Shown here in pieces: positions 27,069 through 39,130 of a DNA stretch of 64,000 nt. The notes beneath the pieces were generated by a model. It was given only the letters and a program-made list of their open reading frames with translations, was not told the origin of the DNA and made no database searches. The translations under genes were made by a program, and so were the position numbers. Numbering within the stretch: position 1 is the first letter of the stretch; each line of letters begins with the position of its first letter. Source of the stretch: Chitinophagaceae bacterium. Lineage in GTDB: Bacteria; Bacteroidota; Bacteroidia; Chitinophagales; Chitinophagaceae. The stretch lies in NCBI GenBank assembly GCA_016720585.1, contig JADKKH010000001.1, forward strand, positions 806,001-870,000. Direction: 5' to 3'.

Positions 27069-27512
27069 ATGGCAAAAGAAATCAGCGGCTATGTAAAGCT
27101 GCAATGTAAAGGTGGCCAGGCTAACCCCGCACCTCCGATCGGTCCGGCTTTAGGTTCCAAGGGTATTAATATCATGGAATTCTGTAAGCAGTTCAATTCA
27201 AGAACACAGGACAAACAAGGGAAAGTAATTCCCGTACTAATCACAGTTTATACGGATAAGAGTTTTGATTTTGTTCTGAAAACTCCACCCGCAGCTATCC
27301 AGCTGATGGAAGCGGCTAAAATCCAAAAGGGTTCCAAAGAAAGCAACCGTGCAAAAGTTGGAAAAGTAAATTGGGAACAGGTAAAGGCAATAGCCGAAGA
27401 CAAGATGCCGGACCTAAACTGTTTTACCGTGGAGAGTGCCATGAAAATGGTTGCCGGTACTGCACGCAGTATGGGTTTGAATGTAGAAGGTAAAGCCCCC
27501 TGGGAAAATTAA
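27069..27512 (+). CDS. rplK: 50S ribosomal protein uL11
   Basis: A 147-residue protein of the GTPase-associated centre; binds 23S rRNA helices 43/44. The start [12 protein letters not shown] fixes ATG 27069; an in-frame extension to 27000 is rejected. The proline-rich linker ([18 protein letters not shown]) and the C-terminal RNA-binding PDLNC and ARSMG segments are present. First gene of rplKA(JL). Confidence 0.97.
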   Translation: MAKEISGYVKLQCKGGQANPAPPIGPALGSKGINIMEFCKQFNSRTQDKQGKVIPVLITVYTDKSFDFVLKTPPAAIQLMEAAKIQKGSKESNRAKVGKVNWEQVKAIAEDKMPDLNCFTVESAMKMVAGTARSMGLNVEGKAPWEN

Positions 27513-27561
27513 TCATGTATCCCGGACTCGGTTCGGGAGCGAATCCAAAAAACGAATTACA

Positions 27562-28257
27562 ATGGCATTCATCAGTAAAAAAAGAAAAGTTGTTAATACA
27601 AAAGTAGACGGCAACAAATCCTATACATTAAAAGAAGCATCTGCAATAGTTAAAAGTATTACTACCTGCAAATTTGATGCTTCTGTAGATCTGCATATCC
27701 GTTTAGGAGTAGATCCTAAAAAAGCAGATCAGGCCATCCGGGGAACTGTATCTCTCCCGCACGGAACTGGTAAAACCAAGAAAGTATTGGTGCTTTGCAC
27801 ACCCGATAAAGAAGCAGAAGCAAAAGCAGCCGGGGCTGATTATGTTGGCCTGGATGAATTTGTTACTAAAATAGAAGGCGGATGGGTAGATGTTGATGTT
27901 ATCATCGCAACACCGTCTGTTATGCCTAAGATCGGTAAACTGGGAAAAGTATTAGGTCCCAGAAACCTGATGCCGAATCCCAAGACAGGAACTGTAACCA
28001 ACGATGTTGTTAATGCTATCAATGACGTTAAAGGCGGTAAGATTGCTTTTAAAGTTGATAAAGTAGGCATTATACATGCTTCTATCGGACGTATCAGTTT
28101 TGCACCTGAGAAAATTGCAGAGAACAGCCAGGAGTTGATCAATGCAATTCTTAAGGCAAAGCCATCCTCGTCAAAAGGGACTTACGTAAAAGGAGTTAGT
28201 ATGGCCAGCTCAATGAGCCCGGGTATCACTATTGACGCAAAAGCATTTGTACATTAA
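27562..28257 (+). CDS. rplA: 50S ribosomal protein uL1
   Basis: A 231-residue L1-stalk protein that binds 23S rRNA and, in many bacteria, its own mRNA. Conserved blocks [30 protein letters not shown], the [14 protein letters not shown] loop and [13 protein letters not shown] are all present. A small hairpin (TCCCG / CGGGA, 27520-27538) lies between rplK and rplA. Confidence 0.97.
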   Translation: MAFISKKRKVVNTKVDGNKSYTLKEASAIVKSITTCKFDASVDLHIRLGVDPKKADQAIRGTVSLPHGTGKTKKVLVLCTPDKEAEAKAAGADYVGLDEFVTKIEGGWVDVDVIIATPSVMPKIGKLGKVLGPRNLMPNPKTGTVTNDVVNAINDVKGGKIAFKVDKVGIIHASIGRISFAPEKIAENSQELINAILKAKPSSSKGTYVKGVSMASSMSPGITIDAKAFVH

Positions 28258-28323
28258 AGCCTCCTAAATCCCCCATGGGGGACTTAAAAAATAAAATTTT
28301 CGAAGAGTCAAAATTTTTATAAA

Positions 28324-28839
28324 ATGACGAAAGATCAAAAAAACGAAGTGATAGAGTTGCTGAAAGGCAAATTCTCTCAGTATAATAATTTCTATGTTAC
28401 AGATACAGAATCGCTGACTGTAGCACAGGTGGTTAAATTACGCCGGGCCTGTTTTGATAAGCAGGTAGAAATGAAAGTGGCCAAAAACACGTTAATTAAA
28501 AAAGCGCTTGAGTCACTGGATGGTGAAAAATATGCAGGTGTATATGATTCCCTGCATAAGGTTACGGCATTGATGTTTTCAGAGAATCCTAAGGATCCTG
28601 CTTTAATCATCACTTCTTTCCGTAAAGCCACCCATGGTGAAAGACCCGAATTAAAAGCAGCTTTCATTAATGGGGATGTATATACGGGCGACAACAGTCT
28701 GAAAGCACTTACCCAGATCAAAACCAAAAATGAACTTATTGGCGAAGTGATCGGGTTGCTGCAATCTCCGGCTAAGAGAGTATTGGCAGCCTTACTGCAT
28801 AATGCAGAGAAGAAAGCGGAAGCTGTACCAGCTGAATAA
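28324..28839 (+). CDS. rplJ: 50S ribosomal protein uL10
   Basis: A 171-residue base of the L12 stalk. VVKLRRACFDKQVEMKVAKNTLIKKAL is the rRNA-binding domain; the C-terminal helix (AALLHNAEKKAEAVPAE) is the L12 dimer-binding spine. Starts 66 bases after rplA; the spacer has a CCCCC-ATG-GGGGG palindrome at 28269-28281. Confidence 0.95.
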   Translation: MTKDQKNEVIELLKGKFSQYNNFYVTDTESLTVAQVVKLRRACFDKQVEMKVAKNTLIKKALESLDGEKYAGVYDSLHKVTALMFSENPKDPALIITSFRKATHGERPELKAAFINGDVYTGDNSLKALTQIKTKNELIGEVIGLLQSPAKRVLAALLHNAEKKAEAVPAE

Positions 28840-28992
28840 TGGATCATATTTATTGCGAAGATCCCGGTTGATCCGGGACAAGCAATTCAAATAACAACCC
28901 GGCCGGATGGTATATAAAAGGCGAAACAATTTTTTTAATCCGCCGTCGGATCCCGGAAAACGGGAGATGAAGACGGCAAAAATTTAAATCAA

Positions 28993-29367
28993 ATGGCAGA
29001 CGTAAAAGCATTAGCAGAAGGCCTTGTAGCCTTAACCGTAAAAGAAGTACAGGAACTGGCAGACTTCTTAAAAACAGAATATGGTATTGAACCGGCAGCA
29101 GCAGCAGTAGTAGTATCAGCTGGTGGTGGCGAAGGTGCAGCAGCAGCAGAAGAAAAAACTGCTTTCAATGTAATATTGAAGAGTGCAGGCGCTTCTAAAC
29201 TGAATGTTGTTAAGATTGTAAAAGATCTGACTGGTTTAGGTTTGAAAGAAGCCAAAGACCTCGTTGATGGTGCACCTAAGAATATCAAAGAAGGTGTTTC
29301 TAAATCAGAAGCTGAAGAAATTGTAGCCAAGCTGAAAGAAGCTGGTGCAGATGTTGAGTTTTCTTAA
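28993..29367 (+). CDS. rplL: 50S ribosomal protein bL12 (L7/L12)
   Basis: A 124-residue acidic stalk protein. N-terminal dimerisation domain ([21 protein letters not shown]), an Ala/Gly/Val-rich hinge, and a C-terminal domain that recruits translational GTPases ([21 protein letters not shown] region, with [14 protein letters not shown]). It closes the ribosomal-protein block with a strong terminator. The 153-base rplJ-rplL spacer contains two hairpins. Confidence 0.97.
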   Translation: MADVKALAEGLVALTVKEVQELADFLKTEYGIEPAAAAVVVSAGGGEGAAAAEEKTAFNVILKSAGASKLNVVKIVKDLTGLGLKEAKDLVDGAPKNIKEGVSKSEAEEIVAKLKEAGADVEFS

Positions 29368-29404
29368 TCCGATAGCTATCGGATCGGTTACTGAATAAAT
29401 TGCT

Positions 29405-29433
29405 AAACCCTCCATTACCCGGAGGGTTTTTTT
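29405..29433 (+). terminator. Intrinsic terminator after rplL
   Basis: AAACCCTCC pairs with GGAGGGTTT around ATTACCC, followed by T-rich sequence; rpoB then has its own promoter. Confidence 0.85.
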
Positions 29434-29527
29434 ATTTCAATAAATCGGATAAATATATTTTAGAGGAAAAAACAATCGGCTTAATACCCGGTTGGGTAAT
29501 TGTTTTGCTTTCTGCACGGTAATTAAA

Positions 29528-30496
29528 TCAAAAGCTTAAATAAGGAGCTAGTTTATGGAGATCTTCATCCGTTACCGCCATCACTTTTTTTAATTCTTCC
29601 GCTTTTGTAAAAGATCCATGTTCGTTCCGGTAAGCAACAATGGGGGTTGCTAGACGATACCTGATATAGGGATGAGCTTTTAACTCATCGACAGAAGCCT
29701 CATTAATATTGATTTTCCGGACAGTCGTGTTTTCAATCTTCAGGTATTGTTTTATTTTCTGAAAAGCAGAATCGGGCAAACCAAACGTTTCGCCAACCTG
29801 GCTTATCGAAAAAAAACCACCTAATTTATCCCGGAAGGTGATGATTCTTACAGCCAGTTTGCTTCCAATACCCGGTAAGGCGATCAGGGCAGTTGTATCT
29901 GCCGTATTAATATCAATAACCGCATACCGGGGAGCAGCTGGTTTTGAAAATTGTTTATTCATAGGGACTTCATTAGTAAAAGTTTTATAACCGGATGATT
30001 TCTCCGGGGATTCCATTTTTATGTAAGGAGCTATCCTTTCATATTCATCCGGCAAAAGGCCATAAATCCTTTTGAGATCATCCGGCTTTCTGAATTGTCC
30101 CCCTTTACCCAGGTAGTTTTGAATGATCTGAATTGTTTTTTTTCGTAATCCTAATTTTTCCCATCCTTCAGACGAAAGCCTGTTGGGGTCAAAAAAAAAC
30201 AACGTTCCTTTCGGTTTGCTATCCTGATTTCGTGAAGATCGGTCCTGGAAATAAGGATAATTATTGTTTTCCTTGTTACTGCTATTCAACCGATCATTAT
30301 CCATTTCTTTTTGCTCCAGTTTTTTCATTGATGCAATCCAGGACGTATCCGGGGCAAAGCTTTTTCTACTACGAATCTTTGAAAGAGTTGTTGGCAGAAA
30401 AAATACAGCCAGGATTATGAAAGTCAACACAAGGATCCCGATCCGGTCACGTCGGGTAAAAGTGAGATAATCTGTGGCAAATTCTTTCCAGGGCAT
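29528..30496 (-). CDS. Membrane-anchored helix-hairpin-helix (ComEA-like) protein
   Basis: A 322-residue protein with an N-terminal membrane anchor (IGILVLTFIILAVFFLP), a polar linker, then three HhH modules at roughly residues 95-160, 195-255 and 260-322 (for example INTADTTALIALPGIGSKLA and ININEASVDEL). ComEA-type HhH proteins bind double-stranded DNA in the periplasm during transformation; this one has three modules rather than the usual one or two. It is on the opposite strand inside the ribosomal/RNA polymerase block. DNA uptake is a family-based inference. Confidence 0.8.
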   Translation of the reverse strand: MPWKEFATDYLTFTRRDRIGILVLTFIILAVFFLPTTLSKIRSRKSFAPDTSWIASMKKLEQKEMDNDRLNSSNKENNNYPYFQDRSSRNQDSKPKGTLFFFDPNRLSSEGWEKLGLRKKTIQIIQNYLGKGGQFRKPDDLKRIYGLLPDEYERIAPYIKMESPEKSSGYKTFTNEVPMNKQFSKPAAPRYAVIDINTADTTALIALPGIGSKLAVRIITFRDKLGGFFSISQVGETFGLPDSAFQKIKQYLKIENTTVRKININEASVDELKAHPYIRYRLATPIVAYRNEHGSFTKAEELKKVMAVTDEDLHKLAPYLSF

Positions 30497-30589
30497 AACC
30501 TGCTTTTAGTTCAATTTACCCTATCGGTTTAGGTTGGGAAATAACCACTTAGTGGTATTTTTGGCCGGGTTATTGTTGGCAAATTTTTC

Positions 30590-30619
30590 TTGTTCAGGAA
30601 TAATAAATCCCTACCTTTG
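30590..30619 (+). promoter_or_regulatory. Promoter of rpoBC (TTG-N19-TACCTTTG)
   Basis: TTG at 30590-30592 and TACCTTTG at 30612-30619 are 19 bases apart, a Bacteroidota primary promoter. It gives a leader of about 135 bases. Confidence 0.75.
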
Positions 30620-30741
30620 CAATCCTTTATTTTGGCCAAATATATATTGACACCCCAAATCATGTCTAAGTAGTTGACTTTCATAGGTTTTCATTTTTTA
30701 TAAAGTGAGATCCTGTGAGTGATTTGTATGTCCTCAACGTT

Positions 30742-30757
30742 GTAAAACCGGTTTTAC
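30742..30757. promoter_or_regulatory. Perfect 16-bp palindrome immediately upstream of rpoB
   Basis: GTAAAACCGGTTTTAC ends 4 bases before the rpoB ATG, so in RNA it would form a hairpin at the start region, or in DNA a dyad operator. No known factor recognised. Confidence 0.5.
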
Positions 30758-30761
30758 GCAT

Positions 30762-33700
30762 ATGTCTTCAACTAAAGTGAACTCAAGAGTCGATTTCGGT
30801 AAAATCAAGCACCTGGCTGAAACCCCCGATCTTCTTGAAGTACAAATTCAATCGTTCAAAGAATTTTTTCAGTTAGAAACAACACCTGACAAGCGAAATG
30901 TGGAAGGTTTGTTCCGTGTTTTTAAAGACAATTTCCCGATAACGGATACCCGGAACATTTTCGTTTTGGAATTTCTTGATTATTTTATTGATCCACCCCG
31001 CTACACCATTGAAGAGTGTATGGAACGTGGACTTACTTACGCCGTTCCTCTTAAAGCAAAACTCCGGTTGAGCTGTAACGATGAGGAACACGTGGATTTC
31101 CAGACGATCGTACAGGATGTATTCCTGGGCAATATCCCGTATATGACACCCCGGGGTACTTTCGTTATTAACGGAGCTGAAAGGGTGGTTGTTTCTCAAT
31201 TGCATCGTTCACCGGGTGTATTTTTTGGTCAGTCTGTTCACCCGAATGGAACCAAAATATATTCGGCAAGGGTTATCCCATTCAAAGGAGCCTGGATGGA
31301 ATTTGCAACAGACATTAACAATGTCATGTATGCTTACATTGACCGGAAGAAAAAATTCCCGGTTACCACATTACTTCGTTCTATCGGATACGAAATAGAC
31401 AAGGATATTCTTGAACTGTTTGGTATGGCCGATGAAGTGAAAACAGATAAAAAGACACTGGGAAAATATGTGGGCAGGAGATTAGCGGCAAGGGTATTGA
31501 GAACCTGGGTGGAAGATTTTGTGGATGAAGATACCGGGGAAGTAGTTTCTATTGAAAGGAATGAAATTGTAATGGAAAGAGATACTGTTCTGGATGAAGA
31601 AGCCATAACAACGATCTCTGAAATGGAAGTTAAGAGTGTATTTATTCAACGGGAAGATGTAGGTGGAGATTATGCCATTATCTATAACACGCTGAATAAG
31701 GATACATCCAACAGTGAACTGGAAGCCGTTCAGTTTATCTATCGTCAATTACGTGGTGCAGATGCTCCGGATAATGAAACAGCCCGCGGTATCATTGATA
31801 AATTATTCTTCAGCGATAAGCGTTATGATCTTGGCGAAGTAGGTCGTTATAAAATCAACCGCAAACTGAATGTGGATCTGCCACTTCAGAAGAAAACACT
31901 GACGAAAGAAGATATTATTCTCATCATCAAATACCTGGTCCGCCTTACCAATGGTAAAGCAGAGGTTGATGATATTGATCACCTGAGTAATCGCCGGGTA
32001 CGTACCGTAGGCGAACAATTATATGCTCAGTTCGGTGTAGGACTTGCACGGATGGCCAGAACCATTCGGGAAAGAATGAACGTTAGAGATAACGAAGTTT
32101 TTACCCCGGTTGATTTGATCAACGCAAGAACATTGTCTTCCGTTATCAATTCATTCTTTGGTACCTCCCAGTTGTCACAGTTCCTGGATCAGACCAACCC
32201 GTTATCAGAAATAACACATAAACGCCGTATCTCCGCCCTCGGGCCAGGTGGTTTGAGCCGGGAAAGAGCAGGTTTCGAAGTCCGTGACGTTCACTATTCG
32301 CATTATGGCCGTCTCTGTACTATTGAAACTCCTGAAGGTCCAAACATTGGTTTGATATCTACACTTTGTGTTCATGCCAAGATCAATGATATGGGTTTTA
32401 TCGAAACACCGTATCGTAAGGTCCATGAAGGAAAAGTGAACATGAAGGAACTGAATTTCCTGAGTGCAGAGGAAGAAGACCTGGCAAAAATTGCCCAGGC
32501 AAATACCCCGCTGGATGAGAAAGGGAATTTCAAAGATGAGAAGATAGTAAGCCGTGAAACGGGCGATTTCCCGATCCTGGATAAAAATGATGTGGAATAT
32601 ATGGATGTGGCTCCCAACCAGATTGTTGGATTGAGCGCATCATTGATTCCCTTCCTGGAACATGATGATGCTAACCGTGCCCTGATGGGATCTAACATGC
32701 AGCGCCAGGCTGTTCCTCTTATCCGTCCTGATGTGCCGATTGTGGGTACCGGTTTGGAAGGAAAAGCAGCCCGTGATGCAAGAATCCAGATTCACTCGGA
32801 TGGTAATGGTATTGTAGAATACGTAGATGCCAATGAAATTCATGTACGTTACGACCGTGATGCACAGGAAAAATTAGTAAGCTTTGAAGATGATCTCAGA
32901 ATTTATAAGCTCACCAAATTTATCAAGACCAACCAGGAAACCTGTATTAACCTGAACCCTGCTGTGAAGAAAGGTCAGAAAGTTAAGAAAGGGGATTTCC
33001 TGACCGAAGGGTATGCTACTCAAAATGGTGAAGTAGCGTTGGGTAAAAACCTGAAAGTGGCTTTCATGCCATGGAAAGGTTACAACTTCGAGGATGCGAT
33101 CGTTATCAGTGAGCGTGTGGTAAAAGAAGATATGTTTACTTCAGTTCACATTTCAGAATATGAACTGGAAGTCAGAGATACAAAATTGGGTGAAGAAGAA
33201 CTGACACCCGATATTCCCAACGTTTCTGAAGAGGCCACCAAGGACCTGGATGAAAACGGAATCATCAGAATTGGTGCTCAGGTAAAAGAGGGCGATATAT
33301 TAATTGGTAAGATTACACCTAAAGGAGAATCAGATCCTACTCCGGAAGAAAAATTATTGAGAGCCATATTCGGTGATAAAGCCGGAGATGCAAAAGATGC
33401 ATCTTTGAAAGCTCCCAATGGCGTAGAAGGTGTTGTAATTGGAAAGAAATTATTCCAACGTGCCAAGAAAGATAAGAATGGCAAGGTGCGGGAGAAAGCG
33501 ATGATTGAGAAACTGGAAAAAATGCATGAGAAGAATGAAGCTGACCTGATGGAAGTATTGCTGGAGAAACTGGGTACCCTTTTGACGAATCATGTATCAG
33601 CAGGTGTAGGTAACAATTTTGGCGAGATACAAATCGGAAAAGGTGCCAAGTTTACAGAAAAGAACCTTCGGGGACTTGACTATGCCAATATCAATCCGCT

Positions 33701-34565
33701 GGGATGGACCTCAGATAAAAAGGTGGATGACCAGATCAATACACTCTTACATAATTATAATATTAAGTTCAACGAAGAGTTAGGCCGGTATAAGCGGGAG
33801 AAATTCAACATCAGCATCGGGGATGAATTACCAGCAGGTGTTTTGAAACTCGCAAAGGTTTACCTCGCAGTGAAACGTAAGTTGAAAGTCGGTGATAAAA
33901 TGGCTGGCCGTCACGGTAATAAAGGTATTGTTGCCAAAATTGTGCGTCACGAAGACATGCCATTCCTCGAAGACGGAACACCGGTGGATGTTGTATTGAA
34001 TCCATTGGGTGTGCCTAGCCGGATGAACCTGGGACAGATCTATGAAACAATCCTGGGATGGACCGGTGAAAAATTAGGATTGAAATTTGCCACGCCGATC
34101 TTCGACGGTGCTACTGTTGATGAAATAGCCGGGTATTGCAAACAGGCTGATATTCCCATGTACGGGCATACGTACCTGTATGATGGTGAAACCGGTGAGC
34201 GATTCCATCAGAAAGCAACTGTAGGGATCATCTATGTTATCAAGCTTCACCACATGGTGGATGATAAAATGCATGCCCGTTCTATCGGACCGTACAGCCT
34301 TATCACGCAACAGCCGTTGGGAGGTAAAGCACAGTTCGGAGGACAGCGATTTGGTGAGATGGAAGTGTGGGCACTGGAAGCTTATGGAGCATCGAATATC
34401 CTCCAGGAACTATTGACATTGAAATCAGATGATATCATCGGGCGCGCAAAAACCTACGAGGCGATTGTGAAAGGGGAGAATATTCCACGTCCGGGTGTGC
34501 CTGAATCATTCAATGTATTGGTACATGAGCTGAGAGGGTTGGGACTTGATCTTAAGTTCGAATAA
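30762..34565 (+). CDS. rpoB: DNA-directed RNA polymerase beta subunit
   Basis: 1267 residues, the usual Bacteroidota size. Catalytic-cleft blocks are recognisable: the rifampicin region ([17 protein letters not shown], then [20 protein letters not shown]), the [12 protein letters not shown] region, [12 protein letters not shown] and the C-terminal [23 protein letters not shown] clamp motif. S-L-I at the classical rpoB sites looks wild type by eye. Transcribed from its own promoter, separated from rplL by the HhH gene. rpoC follows 117 bases later without terminator. Confidence 0.98.
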   Translation: MSSTKVNSRVDFGKIKHLAETPDLLEVQIQSFKEFFQLETTPDKRNVEGLFRVFKDNFPITDTRNIFVLEFLDYFIDPPRYTIEECMERGLTYAVPLKAKLRLSCNDEEHVDFQTIVQDVFLGNIPYMTPRGTFVINGAERVVVSQLHRSPGVFFGQSVHPNGTKIYSARVIPFKGAWMEFATDINNVMYAYIDRKKKFPVTTLLRSIGYEIDKDILELFGMADEVKTDKKTLGKYVGRRLAARVLRTWVEDFVDEDTGEVVSIERNEIVMERDTVLDEEAITTISEMEVKSVFIQREDVGGDYAIIYNTLNKDTSNSELEAVQFIYRQLRGADAPDNETARGIIDKLFFSDKRYDLGEVGRYKINRKLNVDLPLQKKTLTKEDIILIIKYLVRLTNGKAEVDDIDHLSNRRVRTVGEQLYAQFGVGLARMARTIRERMNVRDNEVFTPVDLINARTLSSVINSFFGTSQLSQFLDQTNPLSEITHKRRISALGPGGLSRERAGFEVRDVHYSHYGRLCTIETPEGPNIGLISTLCVHAKINDMGFIETPYRKVHEGKVNMKELNFLSAEEEDLAKIAQANTPLDEKGNFKDEKIVSRETGDFPILDKNDVEYMDVAPNQIVGLSASLIPFLEHDDANRALMGSNMQRQAVPLIRPDVPIVGTGLEGKAARDARIQIHSDGNGIVEYVDANEIHVRYDRDAQEKLVSFEDDLRIYKLTKFIKTNQETCINLNPAVKKGQKVKKGDFLTEGYATQNGEVALGKNLKVAFMPWKGYNFEDAIVISERVVKEDMFTSVHISEYELEVRDTKLGEEELTPDIPNVSEEATKDLDENGIIRIGAQVKEGDILIGKITPKGESDPTPEEKLLRAIFGDKAGDAKDASLKAPNGVEGVVIGKKLFQRAKKDKNGKVREKAMIEKLEKMHEKNEADLMEVLLEKLGTLLTNHVSAGVGNNFGEIQIGKGAKFTEKNLRGLDYANINPLGWTSDKKVDDQINTLLHNYNIKFNEELGRYKREKFNISIGDELPAGVLKLAKVYLAVKRKLKVGDKMAGRHGNKGIVAKIVRHEDMPFLEDGTPVDVVLNPLGVPSRMNLGQIYETILGWTGEKLGLKFATPIFDGATVDEIAGYCKQADIPMYGHTYLYDGETGERFHQKATVGIIYVIKLHHMVDDKMHARSIGPYSLITQQPLGGKAQFGGQRFGEMEVWALEAYGASNILQELLTLKSDDIIGRAKTYEAIVKGENIPRPGVPESFNVLVHELRGLGLDLKFE

Positions 34566-34682
34566 AATTATTCGTGAACAGAAAGATCAGCCGTCACACC
34601 ACTGGTGCGCGAGAAGATCATTAAGGAATAAATTCCGGGAACAAAAAACGTATTTCAAGAAACTAGAAACAAGAATTTGGAT

Positions 34683-37600
34683 ATGAAAAAAGAGAATCGT
34701 CCCAAAGCTGCGTTTTCAAAAATTACTATAGGTCTTGCTTCTCCGGATACTATCCTGGAGAGAAGTTATGGTGAAATATTAAAGCCCGAAACGATCAACT
34801 ATCGTACGTACAAACCTGAACGCGATGGTTTGTTTTGCGAAAGGATATTTGGTCCGGTTAAAGATTATGAATGTGCCTGCGGTAAATATAAGCGCATCCG
34901 CTATAAAGGGATTGTCTGCGACCGTTGCGGTGTTGAAGTAACTGAGAAAAAAGTTCGCCGGGAAAGAATGGGTCATATCAAACTCGTGGTACCGGTTGTT
35001 CATATCTGGTACTTCAAATCATTGCCCAACAAAATTGGTTACCTGTTAGGAGTCAGTTCAAAAAAATTAGAGACGATCGTTTATTATGAGCGGTTTGTTG
35101 TAATTCAGTCGGGGATACGTGCCGACAAAGGGCAGAACCCCGGTGATCTGCTTACGGAAGAAGAATACCTGGATATACTGGATACCTTGCCAAAAGATAA
35201 TCAATACCTTCCGGACGATGATCCTAATAAGTTCATTGCAAAGATGGGTGCTGAGGCTGTGCATGATATGTTACAGCGGATCGATCTCGACCAGTTATCC
35301 TTTGATTTAAGGAATACGGCTGCTACAGAAACATCACAACAAAGAAAAGCGGATGCTTTGAAACGCCTGAGTGTTGTGGAAGCCTTCCGTGATGCGAACA
35401 CAAGAATCAATAACCGTCCCGAATGGATGGTCATGCAATACATTCCGGTTATTCCCCCGGAACTGAGACCCTTAGTGCCGTTGGATGGCGGTCGTTTTGC
35501 TTCTTCGGATCTGAATGATCTTTACCGTCGTGTCATCATTCGTAATAATCGTTTGAAAAGATTGTTGGAAATTAAAGCTCCTGAAGTAATCCTGCGTAAT
35601 GAAAAACGTATGTTACAGGAAGCCGTAGATAGTTTGTTTGATAACAGCCGGAAGTCCAATGCTGTTAAAGCAGAAGGAGGCAGAGCCTTGAAATCACTCA
35701 GTGATGTTTTAAAAGGCAAGCAAGGCCGATTCCGTCAGAACCTGTTAGGTAAAAGGGTTGACTATTCCGGTCGTTCTGTTATCGTCGTGGGTCCTGAATT
35801 AAAACTGCATGAGTGTGGATTGCCAAAAGATATGGGTGCGGAATTATTCAAACCATTTATCATTCGCAAGCTGATTGAAAGAGGAATCGTAAAAACAGTG
35901 AAGTCAGCAAGAAAACTTGTTGATAAGAAGGAAGCTGTGGTTTGGGATATCCTTGAAAATATATTGAAAGGTCACCCGATCATGCTGAACCGTGCCCCAA
36001 CACTGCACCGTTTGTCCATTCAGGCTTTCCAGCCAAAGCTGATTGAAGGTAAGGCGATACAGTTGCACCCGTTGGTTTGTACAGCTTTTAACGCTGACTT
36101 TGATGGTGACCAGATGGCTGTGCATGTGCCTTTGAGTCATGCTGCTATCCTGGAAGCACAATTACTGATGCTGGCTTCGCATAATATCCTGAACCCGCAA
36201 AATGGTACGCCTATCACGCTGCCTTCGCAGGACATGGTATTGGGTCTTTATTATATTACCAAGGGAAAGAGGACCAATGATAAAGAAACATTACGCGGTG
36301 AGGGCAAAGCATTTTACTCTGCTGAGGAAGTTATCATAGCTTACAACGAAGGGGTTGTAGATATGCATGCCTGGATCAAAGTGAAAGCTAATATCCGCAA
36401 CACAGATGGTTTGCTGGAACATAAACTCATCGAAACCACTGTAGGCCGGGTAATTTTTAATCAACACGTACCAGCTGAAGTTGGGTTTGTAAATACATTG
36501 CTGACCAAGAAAAATCTTCGGGAGATCATTGGGGATATTATTAAGATTACCAATGTACCCAAGACGGCAAAATTTTTGGATGATATAAAGACCCTGGGTT
36601 TCCGTACGGCTTTCCAGGGAGGATTATCATTCAGCATCAACGACCTGATCATCCCGGATGTTAAGGAAGAGTTGCTGGAGAATGCTAAAGGAGAAGTAGA
36701 TGAAGTATGGGATAGTTACAACGTAGGTCTTATTACCAATAATGAGCGTTATAACCAGATCGTAGATATCTGGAGTCGGGTGGATACACGTATTACAGAA
36801 TCACTGATCCGAGAATTGGCCAATGACCGGCAGGGTTTTAATTCTGTTTATATGATGCTTGATTCTGGTGCGAGGGGTTCTAAACAGCAGATCAAACAGC
36901 TGGCAGGTATCCGGGGATTGATGGCTAAACCGAGAAAATCTGGTTCTACCGGTAGTGAGATCATTGAGAACCCGATTCTTTCCAACTTTAAAGATGGATT
37001 GAATGTATTGGATTATTTTATCTCAACACACGGTGCCCGTAAAGGTCTTGCCGATACGGCCCTTAAAACAGCGGATGCGGGTTACCTGACCCGCCGCCTG
37101 GTAGACGTTTCACAGGATATGGTTATCACAGAAGAGGATTGCGGAACACTACGTGGTATTGCCACTTCTGCTTTAAAAGATAATGAAGATGTTATCGAAC
37201 CATTGAGCGACAGGATCGCCGGTCGTACTTCATTGCATGATGTGTATGATCCAATAAGTGAGCAACTGATCGTTGCGGGTGGCGATGAAATTACGGTTGA
37301 TGTTTCCAGAAAAATAGAAGAAACCGGTATAGAGATCGTGGAGATCCGTTCGGTACTTACTTGTGAAAGTAAGCGGGGTGTTTGTGTGAAATGCTATGGT
37401 AAAAATCTGGCTTCAGGCAATCTGGCTCAAAGAGGGGATGCTGTTGGAATTATCGCAGCACAATCAATCGGTGAGCCTGGAACACAGTTGACGCTTCGTA
37501 CCTTCCACGTGGGTGGTGTGGCTGGTTCTGCTTCAGTAGAATCTACCTTAGCTGCTAAATTTGATGGTACAATTCAGTTTGACGGATTGCGTACGGTTAG

Positions 37601-38969
37601 CATTGACAATAAAGATGGTGCTAAAGCGCAGATTGTAATCGGACGTACCGGAGAGGTTCGTATCATTGATACCAAGAATGACCGTTTATTGATCACGAAT
37701 AACATTCCTTATGGAGCAACATTGAATGTTAAAGACGGCCAGAAAGTAAACAAAGGTGATATCGTGTGTACCTGGGATCCGTTCAACAACGTAATCATGG
37801 CAGAGATCAACGGTGCTGTGAAGTTTGATAATGTTATTGAAGGAGTTACTTACCGCGAAGAAGCGGACGAGCAGACGGGTCACCGTGAGAAAGTGGTTAT
37901 TGAAACGAGAGATAAAACCAAGATACCTTCAATCATTGTATCCGGTAAAGATGATAAATCATATAACCTGCCAACAGGAAGCCATATCATTATAGAAGAA
38001 GGTGATGATGTAAGAGCCGGCCAGGTGATCGTAAAGATTCCCCGTGTCCTTGGTAAGTTGAGGGATATTACCGGTGGTCTTCCCCGGGTAACGGAACTTT
38101 TTGAAGCCAGAAACCCAAGCAACCCTGCTGTTGTTTCTGAAATTGACGGGGTGGTTTCCATGGGAGCTATTAAAAGAGGTAACCGTGAAATCATCATTGA
38201 AGCTAAAGATGGTGTACAGAAAAAATACCTGGTTCCTCTGACAAGGCAGATCCTGGCACAGGATGGTGACTTCGTAAAAGCCGGGGTCGCATTATGTGAT
38301 GGTCAGATTGCGCCATTTGATATTCTTTCTATAAAGGGTCCGTTCGCTGTACAGGAATATGTTGTGAATGAGATTCAGGAAGTTTACCGGTTACAGGGTG
38401 TACGGATAAATGATAAACATATCGAGTGTATCGTAAGACAGATGATGCGTAAAGTAAATATTGTTGATCCCGGAGATACCCGATTCCTGGAAGACGATTT
38501 GACTGATAAGTTTGAATTTGTTGAAGAGAACGATTACATCTATGATAAGAAGGTGGTGACAGAGATAGGCGACAGCGGTAAGCTCCGTGCAGGACAAATT
38601 GTTTCCCTGCGTGAAGTCCGGGAAGAAAATTCAATTCTCCGCCGTAATGATAAAAAACCGGTTGAATACCGTGATGCAAAACCTGCCACTTCTTCACCCA
38701 CACTTCTGGGTATTACCAAGGCGTCACTCGGAGTGCCAAGCTGGATATCAGCCGCATCTTTCCAGGAGACAACTAAGGTATTATCATCAGCAGCTATTAA
38801 CGGTAAAACCGATGATATGCTTGGTCTGAAGGAAAATGTGATCACCGGTCATCCTATACCGGCCGGTACGGGTCTGAGAGAGTTTGAGAATATGATTGTG
38901 GGCAGCAAGGAGGAATATGAACTGCTTCAATCCACCCGTGAGGCAATGGCCTTTGATGAAGAGGAATAA
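34683..38969 (+). CDS. rpoC: DNA-directed RNA polymerase beta' subunit
   Basis: About 1429 residues. The start is taken at ATG 34683 ([20 protein letters not shown]); a TTG two codons earlier is also in frame. The N-terminal zinc-binding Cys cluster (CACGKYKR, then CDRCGVEV) is present. The active-site metal loop FNADFDGDQ gives Asp472, 474 and 476. The bridge helix/trigger-loop region ([20 protein letters not shown]) and the second Cys set ([13 protein letters not shown]) follow. A terminator lies 40 bases downstream. Confidence 0.98.
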   Translation: MKKENRPKAAFSKITIGLASPDTILERSYGEILKPETINYRTYKPERDGLFCERIFGPVKDYECACGKYKRIRYKGIVCDRCGVEVTEKKVRRERMGHIKLVVPVVHIWYFKSLPNKIGYLLGVSSKKLETIVYYERFVVIQSGIRADKGQNPGDLLTEEEYLDILDTLPKDNQYLPDDDPNKFIAKMGAEAVHDMLQRIDLDQLSFDLRNTAATETSQQRKADALKRLSVVEAFRDANTRINNRPEWMVMQYIPVIPPELRPLVPLDGGRFASSDLNDLYRRVIIRNNRLKRLLEIKAPEVILRNEKRMLQEAVDSLFDNSRKSNAVKAEGGRALKSLSDVLKGKQGRFRQNLLGKRVDYSGRSVIVVGPELKLHECGLPKDMGAELFKPFIIRKLIERGIVKTVKSARKLVDKKEAVVWDILENILKGHPIMLNRAPTLHRLSIQAFQPKLIEGKAIQLHPLVCTAFNADFDGDQMAVHVPLSHAAILEAQLLMLASHNILNPQNGTPITLPSQDMVLGLYYITKGKRTNDKETLRGEGKAFYSAEEVIIAYNEGVVDMHAWIKVKANIRNTDGLLEHKLIETTVGRVIFNQHVPAEVGFVNTLLTKKNLREIIGDIIKITNVPKTAKFLDDIKTLGFRTAFQGGLSFSINDLIIPDVKEELLENAKGEVDEVWDSYNVGLITNNERYNQIVDIWSRVDTRITESLIRELANDRQGFNSVYMMLDSGARGSKQQIKQLAGIRGLMAKPRKSGSTGSEIIENPILSNFKDGLNVLDYFISTHGARKGLADTALKTADAGYLTRRLVDVSQDMVITEEDCGTLRGIATSALKDNEDVIEPLSDRIAGRTSLHDVYDPISEQLIVAGGDEITVDVSRKIEETGIEIVEIRSVLTCESKRGVCVKCYGKNLASGNLAQRGDAVGIIAAQSIGEPGTQLTLRTFHVGGVAGSASVESTLAAKFDGTIQFDGLRTVSIDNKDGAKAQIVIGRTGEVRIIDTKNDRLLITNNIPYGATLNVKDGQKVNKGDIVCTWDPFNNVIMAEINGAVKFDNVIEGVTYREEADEQTGHREKVVIETRDKTKIPSIIVSGKDDKSYNLPTGSHIIIEEGDDVRAGQVIVKIPRVLGKLRDITGGLPRVTELFEARNPSNPAVVSEIDGVVSMGAIKRGNREIIIEAKDGVQKKYLVPLTRQILAQDGDFVKAGVALCDGQIAPFDILSIKGPFAVQEYVVNEIQEVYRLQGVRINDKHIECIVRQMMRKVNIVDPGDTRFLEDDLTDKFEFVEENDYIYDKKVVTEIGDSGKLRAGQIVSLREVREENSILRRNDKKPVEYRDAKPATSSPTLLGITKASLGVPSWISAASFQETTKVLSSAAINGKTDDMLGLKENVITGHPIPAGTGLREFENMIVGSKEEYELLQSTREAMAFDEEE

Positions 38970-39009
38970 GCTGAATTTAGTAGCCGATTGACATGAAGAA
39001 AACGCCTAT

Positions 39010-39039
39010 AAGGAGTAAGAATTTTTCTTGCTCCTTTTT
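39010..39039 (+). terminator. Intrinsic terminator after rpoC
   Basis: AAGGAGTAAGAA pairs with TTCTTGCTCCTT (one T-G pair) around TTT, followed by a T-run. Confidence 0.8.
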
Positions 39040-39085
39040 AGTATAAACAAGGCTGTTAAGTCTTTCATAAAGTGACCTGAATTCC

Positions 39086-39093
39086 TATATTTG
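39086..39093 (+). promoter_or_regulatory. -7 box (TATATTTG) for the OmpH gene
   Basis: TAnnTTTG match 38 bases before the ATG and downstream of the rpoC terminator. Confidence 0.5.
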
Positions 39094-39130
39094 CCTGTCT
39101 GTTCATGCTTAATTTGCATAAAGAAACTGA

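Noticed and set aside
30762..38969. Many antisense frames within rpoB and rpoC
   Set aside because: They mirror the codon pattern of the strongly conserved sense genes and show no motif or start signal.
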